A stretch of 64,000 bases of DNA, from positions 5,715,566 through 5,779,565 of the forward strand of contig NC_087386.1 in NCBI RefSeq assembly GCF_963675165.1. Reading direction: 5' to 3'. A program made the position numbers and the translations under genes. This document shows, piece after piece, positions 50,301 to 60,109 of the stretch; position 1 is the stretch's first letter; each line of letters begins with the position of its first letter. The notes under the pieces were generated by a model. The model had not been told where the DNA came from, did not search any database, and was given only the letters and a program-made list of their open reading frames with translations. Source of the stretch: Halichondria panicea. Taxonomy: Eukaryota; Porifera; Demospongiae; Suberitida; Halichondriidae.

Positions 50301-51770
50301 CTGAGCATACACGTTGTTATCCTGTGTTAGCCGGTATCTGGCTCTCAGAGGAAGTGCGGCCTGGGATCGAGGCTAGTGTATCCCCTGACATTAGTGTAGA
50401 TAGTCTTGTGATATTGTATAATGAGTGGGTCTGTGATAAGTGATGGTTCACCTGCTCACACTATCTTGACTCCGTACAGACAACTGGAACCACAGCGTTG
50501 TGGATAGCTGCTCAGAATGGTCATGTGAGGGCAGTGGAATTGTTGATTGCTGCGAATGCTCAAGTTGAAATTCAAGAGAAGGTGAGATTTACTGCTTATA
50601 AAATTATCTGTATTAATAATTATTTGGTCTTGTTGAGAAGGGACAGCATTGCACATTGCCAGCTATTATTACTAGCTGTTTGTTTGTTTAAAAATATTTG
50701 GATGTTTACAGGATGGTTGGACGGCATTGCACATAGCCAGTCAGAATGGTCACTGTGGAGTTGTTAGAATGTTGTTGGAGGCCAAAGCTGACGTCCACAT
50801 CAAGACTAATGTGAGTCACGCTGCATGATTGTAATCACTATACGTATTACTAGAATATTTTGCGAATTAACCAAGTCAGCGGAAAAATTGACCCTTTGCG
50901 ATCACTATTGCGTTCTGGCGAGGATCGTCTGTATTTTATTGTTGCGAATTGATCAACCCTCGCAAAGTTGGCGTATGTTTGATGCATTCTAGTATATAGT
51001 ACAGTAGTTAGGTATACCTTAATGTTACTACCGTATAGCCGGTAATTTTCGTGGGGCAAAAAATTCGTTATTTTCGAGGGCAAGCTAGCTGACCTCCACG
51101 AAATTTTAACGTAGGCGTGGCTTACCGGAATGTATGAATGCAGTGCAGGCAATGAGACTAAACAAATTATTTACCCCACAAAAATTACCCGCTATATGGT
51201 ACATGTATGTATTATAAACGAGTACTAATTTTAGCGAATTTGTAATTAACGCTAAATTAAGACCTCGCTAATAATTATTATTATAACGCATTATGAATTT
51301 CAAAAAAGTTCTCTTGAGAGTAAGCTATAGCAAGCTAGCCCCTGTATCTGACTCAAAACTTTCCTTTCGAGCTTAAAACTGGCTGTCCTTAATCAGTGGA
51401 CTGGCCGACTGGACTGGACTGGACTTTGACCTGACTGTTGCAACACCAATTACATTCCTTTTCTCCAAGACCACATTGACAAATGATCTGACCATTTTGA
51501 CAAATAATTATTGTGCTAATGAATTTTCTGCCAAAATTAGTACTCTAAAAAATCTGATACGCTAAAATTACTACTGTCTATTTATTAGTAACCTTAATTA
51601 AGGTAACAATTATTCATCACCATGTTCTACTGGTTATGTGTAATTGTGTTAAAATTCCTTATTTCCCTTCATCACTAACTGCTCACATACCCACTATACA
51701 GGACGGACATACTGCCTATGATGTGGCTAGTAGGAAGGGCCACACTCAAGTGTGTGAACTACTACACTGA
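44325..51770 (+). CDS. KA4: protein kinase with eight ankyrin repeats and an extra intron
   Basis: Predicted 614 residues. Exons: 44325-44836, 44953-45334, 45501-45587, 45649-45741, 45809-45907, 46450-46548, 48461-48565, 49304-49402, 49470-49568, 50480-50581, 50712-50810, 51702-51770. The kinase has the same phase-2 intron as KA3 and intact [11 protein letters not shown] and PPE motifs. Repeat order is ABCDABCD. Three repeats change length in frame, all at the beta-turn: exon 4 lacks WT (93 nt, DGALYWAS), exon 7 has two extra residues ([12 protein letters not shown], 105 nt), exon 10 has one extra ([11 protein letters not shown], 102 nt). The 5' flank and last exons match KA1, while the kinase intron matches KA3. 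All splice sites are GT-AG. Product likely cytosolic. Confidence 0.87.
44837..44952 (+). other. Kinase intron shared with KA3 (116 bp)
   Basis: Same position and phase as 35513-35625. The donor side reads CAGGTATGTTTG and the acceptor side CAGGTATGTTGATC, again a direct repeat. Confidence 0.85.
45931..46246. mobile_element. Truncated MITE, TAGCCTCG family, in KA4
   Basis: Left part of the element seen at 3959, cut at about 46246 where fold-back arm sequence begins. The right end is gone. Confidence 0.65.
46247..46343. mobile_element. Fold-back arm sequence, two direct copies
   Basis: The right arm of the 37481-37593 element (GGTATTGCAGAGGCAATTAG and onward) occurs twice in the same orientation. 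The inverted arm is missing, so this is a rearranged remnant. Confidence 0.6.
46601..47222. mobile_element. MITE, GGGTTAGTG family, in KA4
   Basis: Orthologous to 5209-5782, with TCCAGTTGC on both sides. About 622 bp, with small internal insertions. Confidence 0.8.
47277..47312 (+). pseudogene. Relic A-type ankyrin exon in KA4
   Basis: [11 protein letters not shown] then TAA after an intact acceptor, as at 5837. Confidence 0.65.
47471..47698 (+). other. Conserved intronic ORF (MNPIQLGDM) in KA4
   Basis: 75 codons, ending [10 protein letters not shown] inside the adjacent inverted-repeat element. See 4718. Confidence 0.3.
47678..48301. mobile_element. Inverted-repeat element, GTTAAGGTTAC family, in KA4
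   Basis: Orthologous to 6238-6845, with a small internal duplication (TTATTTCTCATCACAA). Confidence 0.6.
48642..49209. mobile_element. MITE, TAGCCTCG family, ~568 bp, in KA4
   Basis: Orthologous to 7170-7729, with CCTCTGTGT on both sides. Confidence 0.8.
50075..50287. mobile_element. Complete MITE, TACCGTATAGC family, 213 bp
   Basis: Ends TACCGTATAGCACGAAATTT and, inverted, TACCGTATAGCGCGAAATTT. It lies in the intron before exon 10 of KA4. KA1 has only the right part at 8391. Confidence 0.8.
50848..50994. mobile_element. MITE with TACTAGAAT ends, in KA4
   Basis: Orthologous to 9134-9315 with internal deletions. Confidence 0.6.
51029..51201. mobile_element. MITE, TACCGTATAGC family, in KA4
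   Basis: Orthologous to 9350-9524. Confidence 0.7.
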
Positions 51771-52392
51771 CTCTGTACCTTATTAACTGTACTGTTACCA
51801 TGGCAGCTAGCCTCTGATAGATACGTTGATTGCTTTACACTACATCATTTTGTCTTTTTTGTCTACAGTTTCACCATATTTTATTACTGTTACATTTGAA
51901 TTTTCTTTGATCATGTAAAACTTGAAATTTGGTCAATAATGGGAGCGATGTGCAAAATTAATAGATTGTTCGATTAAAAAGTTTGTCTGCTAGCTATAGC
52001 TATAAGTGTTTGATTCTCAATCACATCTTGAGGTAGCTATAGGAATCTGCAATGTCTCCACTTGTAGTAGATAAGAGATGACAGCATGATGATCACATGA
52101 CACAGCTGTAGAGGAAATATACAATAATCAAAAAGAGAAAATAATTATTACCACGAATAATTTAAATCTAATTCATCAACCAGCTCAACTTCTATAGCTA
52201 TAGGGTATGTTTCTTCGATCACTATCATTAATGCAAATACAAGATCTCACAGGTTACCATAGATACACAGCCAAACTGACTTCCCTCACTATTCCGTAGA
52301 GGGGACTCAAACAAAGATCTACAAACAGACAGCTAGCTTCAACATGTATTAACACACAAGCACCCTCTGTAAAGGAATACTCCATCTCTCAC
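51771..52392. other. KA4 3' flank
   Basis: Non-coding, close to the KA1 flank at 10118-10746. No clear polyadenylation hexamer near the stop. Confidence 0.4.
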
Positions 52393-52500
52393 CATAATGA
52401 AGAGGTGTCTGATTGTCTGTGTCCTCAATATTAACATCTGCTCCCCTCTTCACAAGTAGTTTCACCATGTTCAGGTTGCCACGGTCACAGGCCCAGTGAA
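52393..52500 (-). pseudogene. ACBD6-like ankyrin exon, copy 4, truncated by array 3
   Basis: Encodes WACDRGNLNMVKLLVKRGAD and onward with an intact donor. The start of the exon (GMGLLH and the acceptor) is replaced at 52500/52501 by minisatellite sequence. COLGALT exons E6b-E9, present at this place in the other two loci, are missing. Confidence 0.7.
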
Positions 52501-55500
52501 GGGAGACAACACGCACACTAGTGCAGTATAGGGGGGGTGGTCCACTGTGTGGGCCGGGAGACAACACGCACACTAGTGCAGTATAGGGGGGTGGTCCACT
52601 GTGTGGGGGGAGACAACACGCACACTAGTGCAGTACAGGGGGGTGGTCCACTGTGTGGGGGGAGACAACACGCACACTAGGTCCACTGTGTGGGGGGAGA
52701 CAACACGCACACTAGTGCAGTATAGGGGGGTGGTCCACTGTGTGGGGGGAGACAAAACGCACACTAGTGCAGTATAGGGGGGTGGTCCACTGTGTGGGGG
52801 GAGACAACACGCACACTAGTGCAGTATAGGGGGGGTGGTCCACTGTGTGAGGGAGACAACACGCACACTAGTGCAGTATAGGGGGGTGGTCCACTGTGTG
52901 GGGGGAGACAACACGCACACTAGTGCAGTATAGGGGGGTGGTCCACTGTGTGGGGGGAGACAAAACGCACACTAGTGCAGTATAGGGGGGTGGTCCACTG
53001 TGTGGGGGGAGACAACACGCACACTAGTGCAGTATAGGGGGGGTGGTCCACTGTGTGGGGGAGACAACACGCACACTAGTGCAGTATAGGGGGGTGGTCC
53101 ACTGTGTGGGGGGAGACAACACGCACACTAGTGCAGTATAGGGGGGGTGGTCCACTGTGTGGGGGGAGACAACACGCACACTAGTGCAGTATAGGGGGGT
53201 GGTCCACTGTGTGGGGGGAGACAACACGCACACTAGTGCAGTATAGGGGGGGTGGTCCACTGTGTGGGGGAGACAACACGCACACTAGTGCAGTATAGGG
53301 GGGTGGTCCACTGTGTGGGGGGAGACAACACGCACACTAGTGCAGTATAGGGGGGGTGGTCCACTGTGTGGGGGAGACAACACGCACACTAGTGCAGTAT
53401 AGGGGGGTGGTCCACTGTGTGGGGGGAGACAACACGCACACTAGTGCAGTATAGGGGGGGTGGTCCACTGTGTGGGGGGAGACAACACGCACACTAGTGC
53501 AGTATAGGGGGGTGGTCCACTGTGTGGGGGGAGACAACACGCACACTAGTGCAGTATAGGGGGGGTGGTCCACTGTGTGGGGGGAGACAACACGCACACT
53601 AGTGCAGTATAGGGGGGTGGTCCACTGTGTGGGGGGAGACAACACGCAAACTAGTGCAGTATAGGGGGGTGGTCCACTGTGTGGGGGGAGACAACACGCA
53701 AACTAGTGCAGTATAGGGGGGTGGTCCACTGTGTGGGGGGAGACAACACGCACACTAGTGCAGTATAGGGGGGTGGTCCACTGTGTGGGGGGAGACAACA
53801 CGCACACTAGTGCAGTATAGGGGGGGTGGTCCACTGTGTGGGGGAGACAACACGCACACTAGTGCTGTATAGGGGGGTGGTCCACTGTGTGGGGGGAGAC
53901 AACACGCACACTAGTGCAGTATAGGGGGGTGGTCCACTGTGTGGGGGGAGACAACACGCACACTAGTGCAGTATAGGGGGGGGGTGGTCCACTGTGTGGG
54001 GGGAGACAACACGCACACTAGTGCAGTATAGGGGGGTGGTCCACTGTGTGGGGGGAGACAACATGCACACTAGTGCTGTATAGGGGGGTGGTCCACTGTG
54101 TGGGGGAGACAACATGCACACTAGTGCTGTATAGGGGGGTGGTCCACTGTGTGGGGGGAGACAACACGCACACTAGTGCAGTATAGGGGGGTGGTCCACT
54201 GTGTGGGGGGAGACAACACGCACACTAGTGCAGTATAGGGGGGTGGTCCACTGTGTGGGGGGAGACAACACGCACACTAGTGCAGTATAGGGGGGTGGTC
54301 CACTGTGTGGGGGGAGACAAAACGAACACTAGTGCAGTATAGGGGGGTGGTCCACTGTGTGGGGGAGACAACATGCACACTAGTGCTGTATAGGGGGGTG
54401 GTCCACTGTGTGGGGGGAGACAACACGCACACTAGTGCAGTATAGGGGGGGGGTGGTCCACTGTGTGGGGGGAGACAACACGCACACTAGTGCAGTATAG
54501 GGGGGTGGTCCACTGTGTGGGGGGAGACAACACGCACACTAGTGCAGTATAGGGGGGTGGTCCACTGTGTGGGGGGAGACAAAACGCACACTAGTGCAGT
54601 ATAGGGGGGTGGTCCACTGTGTGGGGGAGACAACATGCACACTAGTGCTGTATAGGGGGGTGGTCCACTGTGTGGGGGGAGACAACACGCACACTAGTGC
54701 AGTATAGGGGGGTGGTCCACTGTGTGGGGGGAGACAACACGCACACTACAGTAGGTCCACTGTGTGGGGGGAGACAACACGCACACTAGTGCAGTATAGG
54801 GGGGGTGGTCCACTGTGTGGGGGGAGACAACACGCACACTAGTGCAGTATAGGGGGGTGGTCCACTGTGTGGGGGGAGACAACCCGCACACTAGGTCCAC
54901 TGTGTGGGGGGAGACAACACGCACACTAGTGCAGTATAGGGGGGGGTGGTCCACTGTGTGGGGGGAGACAACACGCACACTAGTGCAGTATAGGGGGGTG
55001 GTCCAGTGTGTGGGGGGAGACAACACGCACACTAGTGCAGTATAGGGGGGTGGTCCAGTGTGTGGGGGGAGACAACACGCACACTAGTGCAGTATAGGGG
55101 GGTGGTCCACTGTGTGGGGGGAAACAACACGCACACTAAGTCCACTGTGTGGGGGGAGACAACACGCACACTAGTGCAGTATAGGGGGGTGGTCCACTGT
55201 GTGGGGGGAGACAACACGCACACTAGTGCAGTATAGGGGGGTGGTCCACTGTGTGGGGGGAGACAATACGCACACTAATGCAGTATAGGGGGGTGGTCCA
55301 CTGTGTGGGGGGAGACAACACGCACACTAGTGCAGTATAGGGGGGGTGGTCCACTGTGTGGGGGGAGACAATACGCACACTAATGCAGTATAGGGGGGTG
55401 GTCCACTGTGTGGGGGGAGACAACACGCACACTAGTGCAGTATAGGGGGGTGGTCCACTGTGTGGGGGGAGACAACACGCACACTAGTGCAGTATAGGGG

Positions 55501-57084
55501 GGTGGTCCACTGTGTGGGGGGAGACAACACGCACACTAGTGCAGTATAGGGGGGTGGTCCACTGTGTGGGGGGAGACAACACGCACACTAGTGCAGTATG
55601 GGGGGGTGGTCCACTGTGTGGGGGGAGACAACACGCACACTAATGCAGTATGGGGGGATGGTCACTGTGTGGGGGGAGACAACACGCACACTAGTGCAGT
55701 ATAGGGGGGTGGTCCACTGTGTGGGGGGAGACAACACGCACACTAGGTCCACTGTGTGGGGGGAGACAACACGCACACTAGTGCAGTATAGGGGGGTGGT
55801 CCACTGTGTGGGGGGAGACAACACGCACACTAGTGCAGTATAGGGGGGTGGTCCACTGTGTGGGGGGAGACAACACGCACACTAGTGCAGTATAGGGGGG
55901 TGGTCCACTGTGTGGGGGGAGACAACACGCACACTAGTGCAGTATAGGGGGGTGGTCCACTGTGTGGGGGGAGACTACACGCACACTAGTGCAGTATAGG
56001 GGGGTGGTCACTGTGTGGGGGGACACAACACGCACACTAGTGCAGTATAGGGGGGTGGTCCACTGTGTGGGAGGAGACAACACGCACACTAATGCAGTAT
56101 AGGGGGGTGGTCCACTGTGTGGGGGGAGACAACACGCACACTAGTGCAGTATAGGGGGGTGGTCCACTGTGTGGGGGGAGACAACACGCACACTAGTGCA
56201 GTATAGGGGGGTGGTCCACTGTGTGGGGGGGGACAACACGCACACTAGTGCAGTATAGGGGGGTGGTCACTGTGTGGGGGGAGACAACACGCACACTAGT
56301 GCAGTATAGGGGGGTGGTCACTGTGTGGGGGGAGACAACACGCACACTAGTGCAGTATAGGGGGGTGGTCCACTGTGTGGGGGGAGACAACACGCACACT
56401 AATGCAGTATAGGGGGGTGGTCCACTGTGTGGGGGGAGACAACACGCACACTAATGCAGTATAGGGGGGTGGTCCACTGTGTGGGGGGAGACAACACGCA
56501 CACTAATGCAGTATAGGGGGGTGGTCTACCGTGTGGGAGGAGACAACACGCACACACTAATGCAGTATAGGGGGTGGTCCACTGTGTGGGGGGAGACAAC
56601 ACGCACACTAATGCAGTATAGGGGGGTGGTCCACTGTGTGGGGGGAGACAACACGCACACTAATGCAGTATAGGGGGGTGGTCCACTGTGTGGGAGGAGA
56701 CAACACGCACACACTAATGCAGTATAGGGGGGTGGTCCACTGTGTGGGGGGAGACAACACACACACTAATGCAGTATAGGGGGGTGGTCCACTGTGTGGG
56801 GGGAGACAACACACACACTAGTGCAGTATAGGGGGGTGGTCCACTGTGTGGGGGGAGACAACACACACACTAATGCAGTATAGGGGGGTGGTCCACTGTG
56901 TGGGGGGAGACAACACACACACTAATGCAGTATAGGGGGGTGGTCCACTGTGTGGGGGGAGACAACACACACACTAGTGCAGTATAGGGGGGTGGTCCAC
57001 TGTGTGGGGGGAGACAACACACACACTAATGCAGTATAGGGGGGTGGTCCACTGTGTGAGGGGAGACAATACACACACACTAAT
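52501..57084. repeat. Minisatellite array 3, ~52-bp unit, about 88 copies
   Basis: Dominated by the CACGCACACTAGTGCAG variant on the left and by the CACACACTAATGCAG variant on the right. Several units are deletion-shortened (CACACTAGGTCCACTG at about 52676, 54890 and 55743). It ends at ATACACAGTCAAGG, the same right boundary as array 2. Its left edge breaks into an ACBD6-like exon instead of COLGALT exon 6b. Confidence 0.95.
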
Positions 57085-58005
57085 GGATACACAGTCAAGG
57101 ATGTTGTGGGAACACTATTAAAAGAGCCCCTCTATTATGACCTGCACTAATTATACCCGCCCACACACATTGTTCACAGCAACAATGGAGCTACATCAGC
57201 ACACACTGAGATGGCTACTGGCTACACTAACAAAGAGCAGATGACACCGCAGCCTTAAGGGAGAAGGGCTTACCAAGGTTCTCCAACTTAAAGTTGAGGA
57301 AGTCCTGAGCAGCGTGGTCCAGGCTCTCATAGTCCTCTGGTTTGACCATGAACCCCAACACCTCGGTGTTCAGAATGTGCATAGGCAGATCTACAGTGGA
57401 GGGAAGGGGACAATTCAAACTAGTTATGGTTTGGGTAATTTGATAAGCTTGAAGAGTCTGTCCAACACAGTACCTGCCATTTTTGCCGAGTATGCCAAGT
57501 GTGTGACCTCATCCATGGGTCCAGTGAACCCGTCCAGTGCCGGCCAGTGTTGGAGCCTCTCTGACCCCGCCCACTTCGGGTCAACGAGGAGGGCGGAGTG
57601 AACCACAGGGACTGGGATACAGCCCACCTGCGTCCCTTGGAGGATAGGGATATAGTCAGGGGTACGTTTGTAGTAGCCCTGAGGGGAAACAGTCAAAAGA
57701 TGAAAACGCATTATTTGGTCAAGTTGTCAGACACAGGTCACACTTGATTGACACTTGACATTGGGAATGACTTAATTTGTACACAGTGCATTGGCACAGT
57801 ACAGCTTGTGGGCATGTTCATGATAGAGAGGCAGACTTTACACAAAAGTACAGTGCGACAGTATGGTATAATCCATGAAATGGAGTACCCTCCACTCCAC
57901 TAGATCTAGACCTCCTTAGCTCAACTCACCCGGCTGTCTATTCCACACCAGAAGTTGGAGTAAGCAGCATCCTTGCCCGACTTTAGCATCGGAGCCACTA
58001 TTGCC

Positions 58006-58054
58006 CTGTGTGTGGTGTGTGTGTGATATGTGCAGTGTGTGTGGGTGTGGGGGG
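58006..58054. repeat. TG-rich microsatellite in COLGALT copy 3
   Basis: Counterpart of 33121-33163, with a small length difference. Confidence 0.65.
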
Positions 58055-59491
58055 ACCATACAATGTTGACTATGTAATCAATGTGAGAGTGTTGATGAAT
58101 GGTAATAGCGACTAAATGCTGTGTGTCTATTTGTTAAGACAATAAGAGCATTTTTTGAGACAATGGCTTTAGCCTACACGCTGTATCTATCGCTATAGCA
58201 ACACACAGGAAAAGGTCAGCTGACTCTCAGAGTACGTTGTCTGAATCTCACTCTATTACAGACAAATCAAATAGTTCAACAATGGAGAAAAAATAAACAG
58301 TAATCCAATGTCAGCCATAACTAAAGGCCAGGCACTCACAGACAGAGGAAACTCTTAATGCTTTACACTGTACATATCTGAGCAGAGCTACAGTGTGGTC
58401 ACCCTCTAATAATACAGACAGGTTAAAAAGCCCCAAAGTCTCCATAGCATGTGTTTCAATCAACCTGTGTTACTGCCCAAGGGGGATCCCCTCCCTATGG
58501 ACTGTACACGCACTGACTTACCTTTGCTGATCCATCAGAATCCGTAGTGTCCTGTTGTTCACCAGAAAGTTGTCACAGTCTAGCCGCTGGATAAACAACA
58601 ATTGTATAGGTAATCTGAGCTAGATACTGTGGATACCAAAATTGCAATAACTAAAACTGTATCTACTACTGTCTTGGGCAGACTAACAGTGGTTGAAATA
58701 AAGAGGTGGCCTGCTAACACAGGTCCAAACACATGCTATGGAGACTTTGGGCCTCATTAATTAACCTGGCTGTATTATAGAGGGTGACCTGCTTACAGGG
58801 TGACCACTATAGACAGGTTTCACTGTATCATAATGGTACGTCTAGAGATAGCCTAGCTAGGTCCTTACAATAGATGGGCTGGGAACGAGGCTAGAGATGG
58901 TCACACTGATAACTCACAAGGAGGTAGTCTGCCCCTGAACGCCTGGCCGCCTCCAGACCTTCCTGTCTCAACTGGGCAACATGGACGAACCTCTCGTCAT
59001 GCTCCTCGAAAGGGTCAAGGTTCGGATACAGCCACTCGTCTGATGACTTCAAGTCCACAGATTTGTACACGAGCTTAACGTTTTCTGCCCACTCAGCAAG
59101 TATTGCCGTGGTGTTGTCACCGTTATGGTCTGTTCTGATCCTACAGTGTAGTTAATGATATTCATAGGTGGGTGGGGCTGGTACAAACACAATAGGGGTT
59201 TTGTTTGCATGCAAGAAACAGAAATAGAAATTCTGCAAACTATTACATACAATGCATCTGATATAGAGTAACAACCTCTAATGCATAGTGGAAGGTGCAA
59301 CTTACCACAATGAAATCCTGTCTTTAGGATAGTCCAAGTTCTCCAGATAACCGAGAAAGTTGGGTAGCATGTGAGCTGAATTTCTAGCCAGAATAGCAAG
59401 GAAGACACTCGGCAGATCTTCAGTTGCTTCTAAAGAGGAGTCTCCATTGTCCAACGTATATACAGACGGTATGGCAGTCACAAGGAGAGCT

Positions 59492-59817
59492 TAGTTGGGC
59501 GGAGCCCGACCGTCCCTGACGGGAGGTCGGGTTGCGCAATTGCAAGCCTATCTGGGATTTGTTCTAGCGCCACTATAGTGGCGCCCTATCAGATTGCAGC
59601 ATTTTTCACGTGGCTTGGTTACACTTCCGCTTGCATCTAGTTGCAAAACCGCATGCAGTATTGCTGTGCCATCCTTGTGGTTTACACGTCATCAAGTCGG
59701 TTAACACCCACTTGAGAATAATAATATTCATAGCAGTACTACATAATGCGCAGAACAAATCCCAGATAGGCTTGCAACCCGACCTCCCGTCAGGGACGGT
59801 CGGGCTCCGCCCAACTA
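59492..59817. mobile_element. 326-bp MITE with long inverted ends in COLGALT exon 1
   Basis: Starts TAGTTGGGCGGAGCCCGACC. The right end is the exact inverse for about 65 bp, apart from 8 extra bases (GCAATT region) in the left arm. The 9-bp duplication AGGAGAGCT lies at 59483-59491 and 59818-59826. The empty site is in copies 1 and 2. Long inverted ends with 9-bp duplications suggest a Mutator-like origin. No coding capacity. Confidence 0.88.
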
Positions 59818-59870
59818 AGGAGAGCTATGCACACAGCAAGTGCAATCAAGTGTATCGAGAGACTATTCAT

Positions 59871-60109
59871 AGATGATCTGTGGAGCTGGGAATTTTAATT
59901 TGATAGAGTTTATCTGGTATTTCTGAACATCTGACTGGTGATTATTTCACTGCTTCTCGAGCCTTACTCTATGTGACAGCCTCGCTTTTTGATCTTTGAT
60001 GGAGAACTGTGCTTCTTTATCTTGACAAGAAGAGGATGTCCCTATTGTTATTGCTTTAACTGAGCATGCGCAGTACGAACGTGCCCTGCCCTTTATGTAA
60101 ACTGTGCAA
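59871..60109. promoter_or_regulatory. Divergent promoter region, COLGALT copy 3 / KA5
   Basis: Only 239 bp separate the two start codons. GCATGCGCAG lies at 60064-60073, 37 bp before the KA5 ATG. Confidence 0.5.

Larger units (their letters stand above)
57274..59870 (-). pseudogene. COLGALT copy 3, 5' half only, transposon in exon 1
   Basis: Exons E1 59306-59870, E2 58918-59140, E3 58522-58586, E4 57930-58005, E5 57474-57678, E6 57274-57390. Exons E2-E6 look open, with phases 0, 2, 0, 1 and 1 at their ends. E6 is the fullest copy (117 nt) and shows DLPMHILNTEVLGFMVKPED then LDHAAQDFLNFKLENLG. E1 contains a 326-bp element plus 9-bp duplication inside the signal-peptide coding part; removing both leaves exactly 230 nt, as in copy 2. 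Exons E6b to E9 are absent: array 3 is followed by an ACBD6-like exon. Divergent from KA5. Confidence 0.8.
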
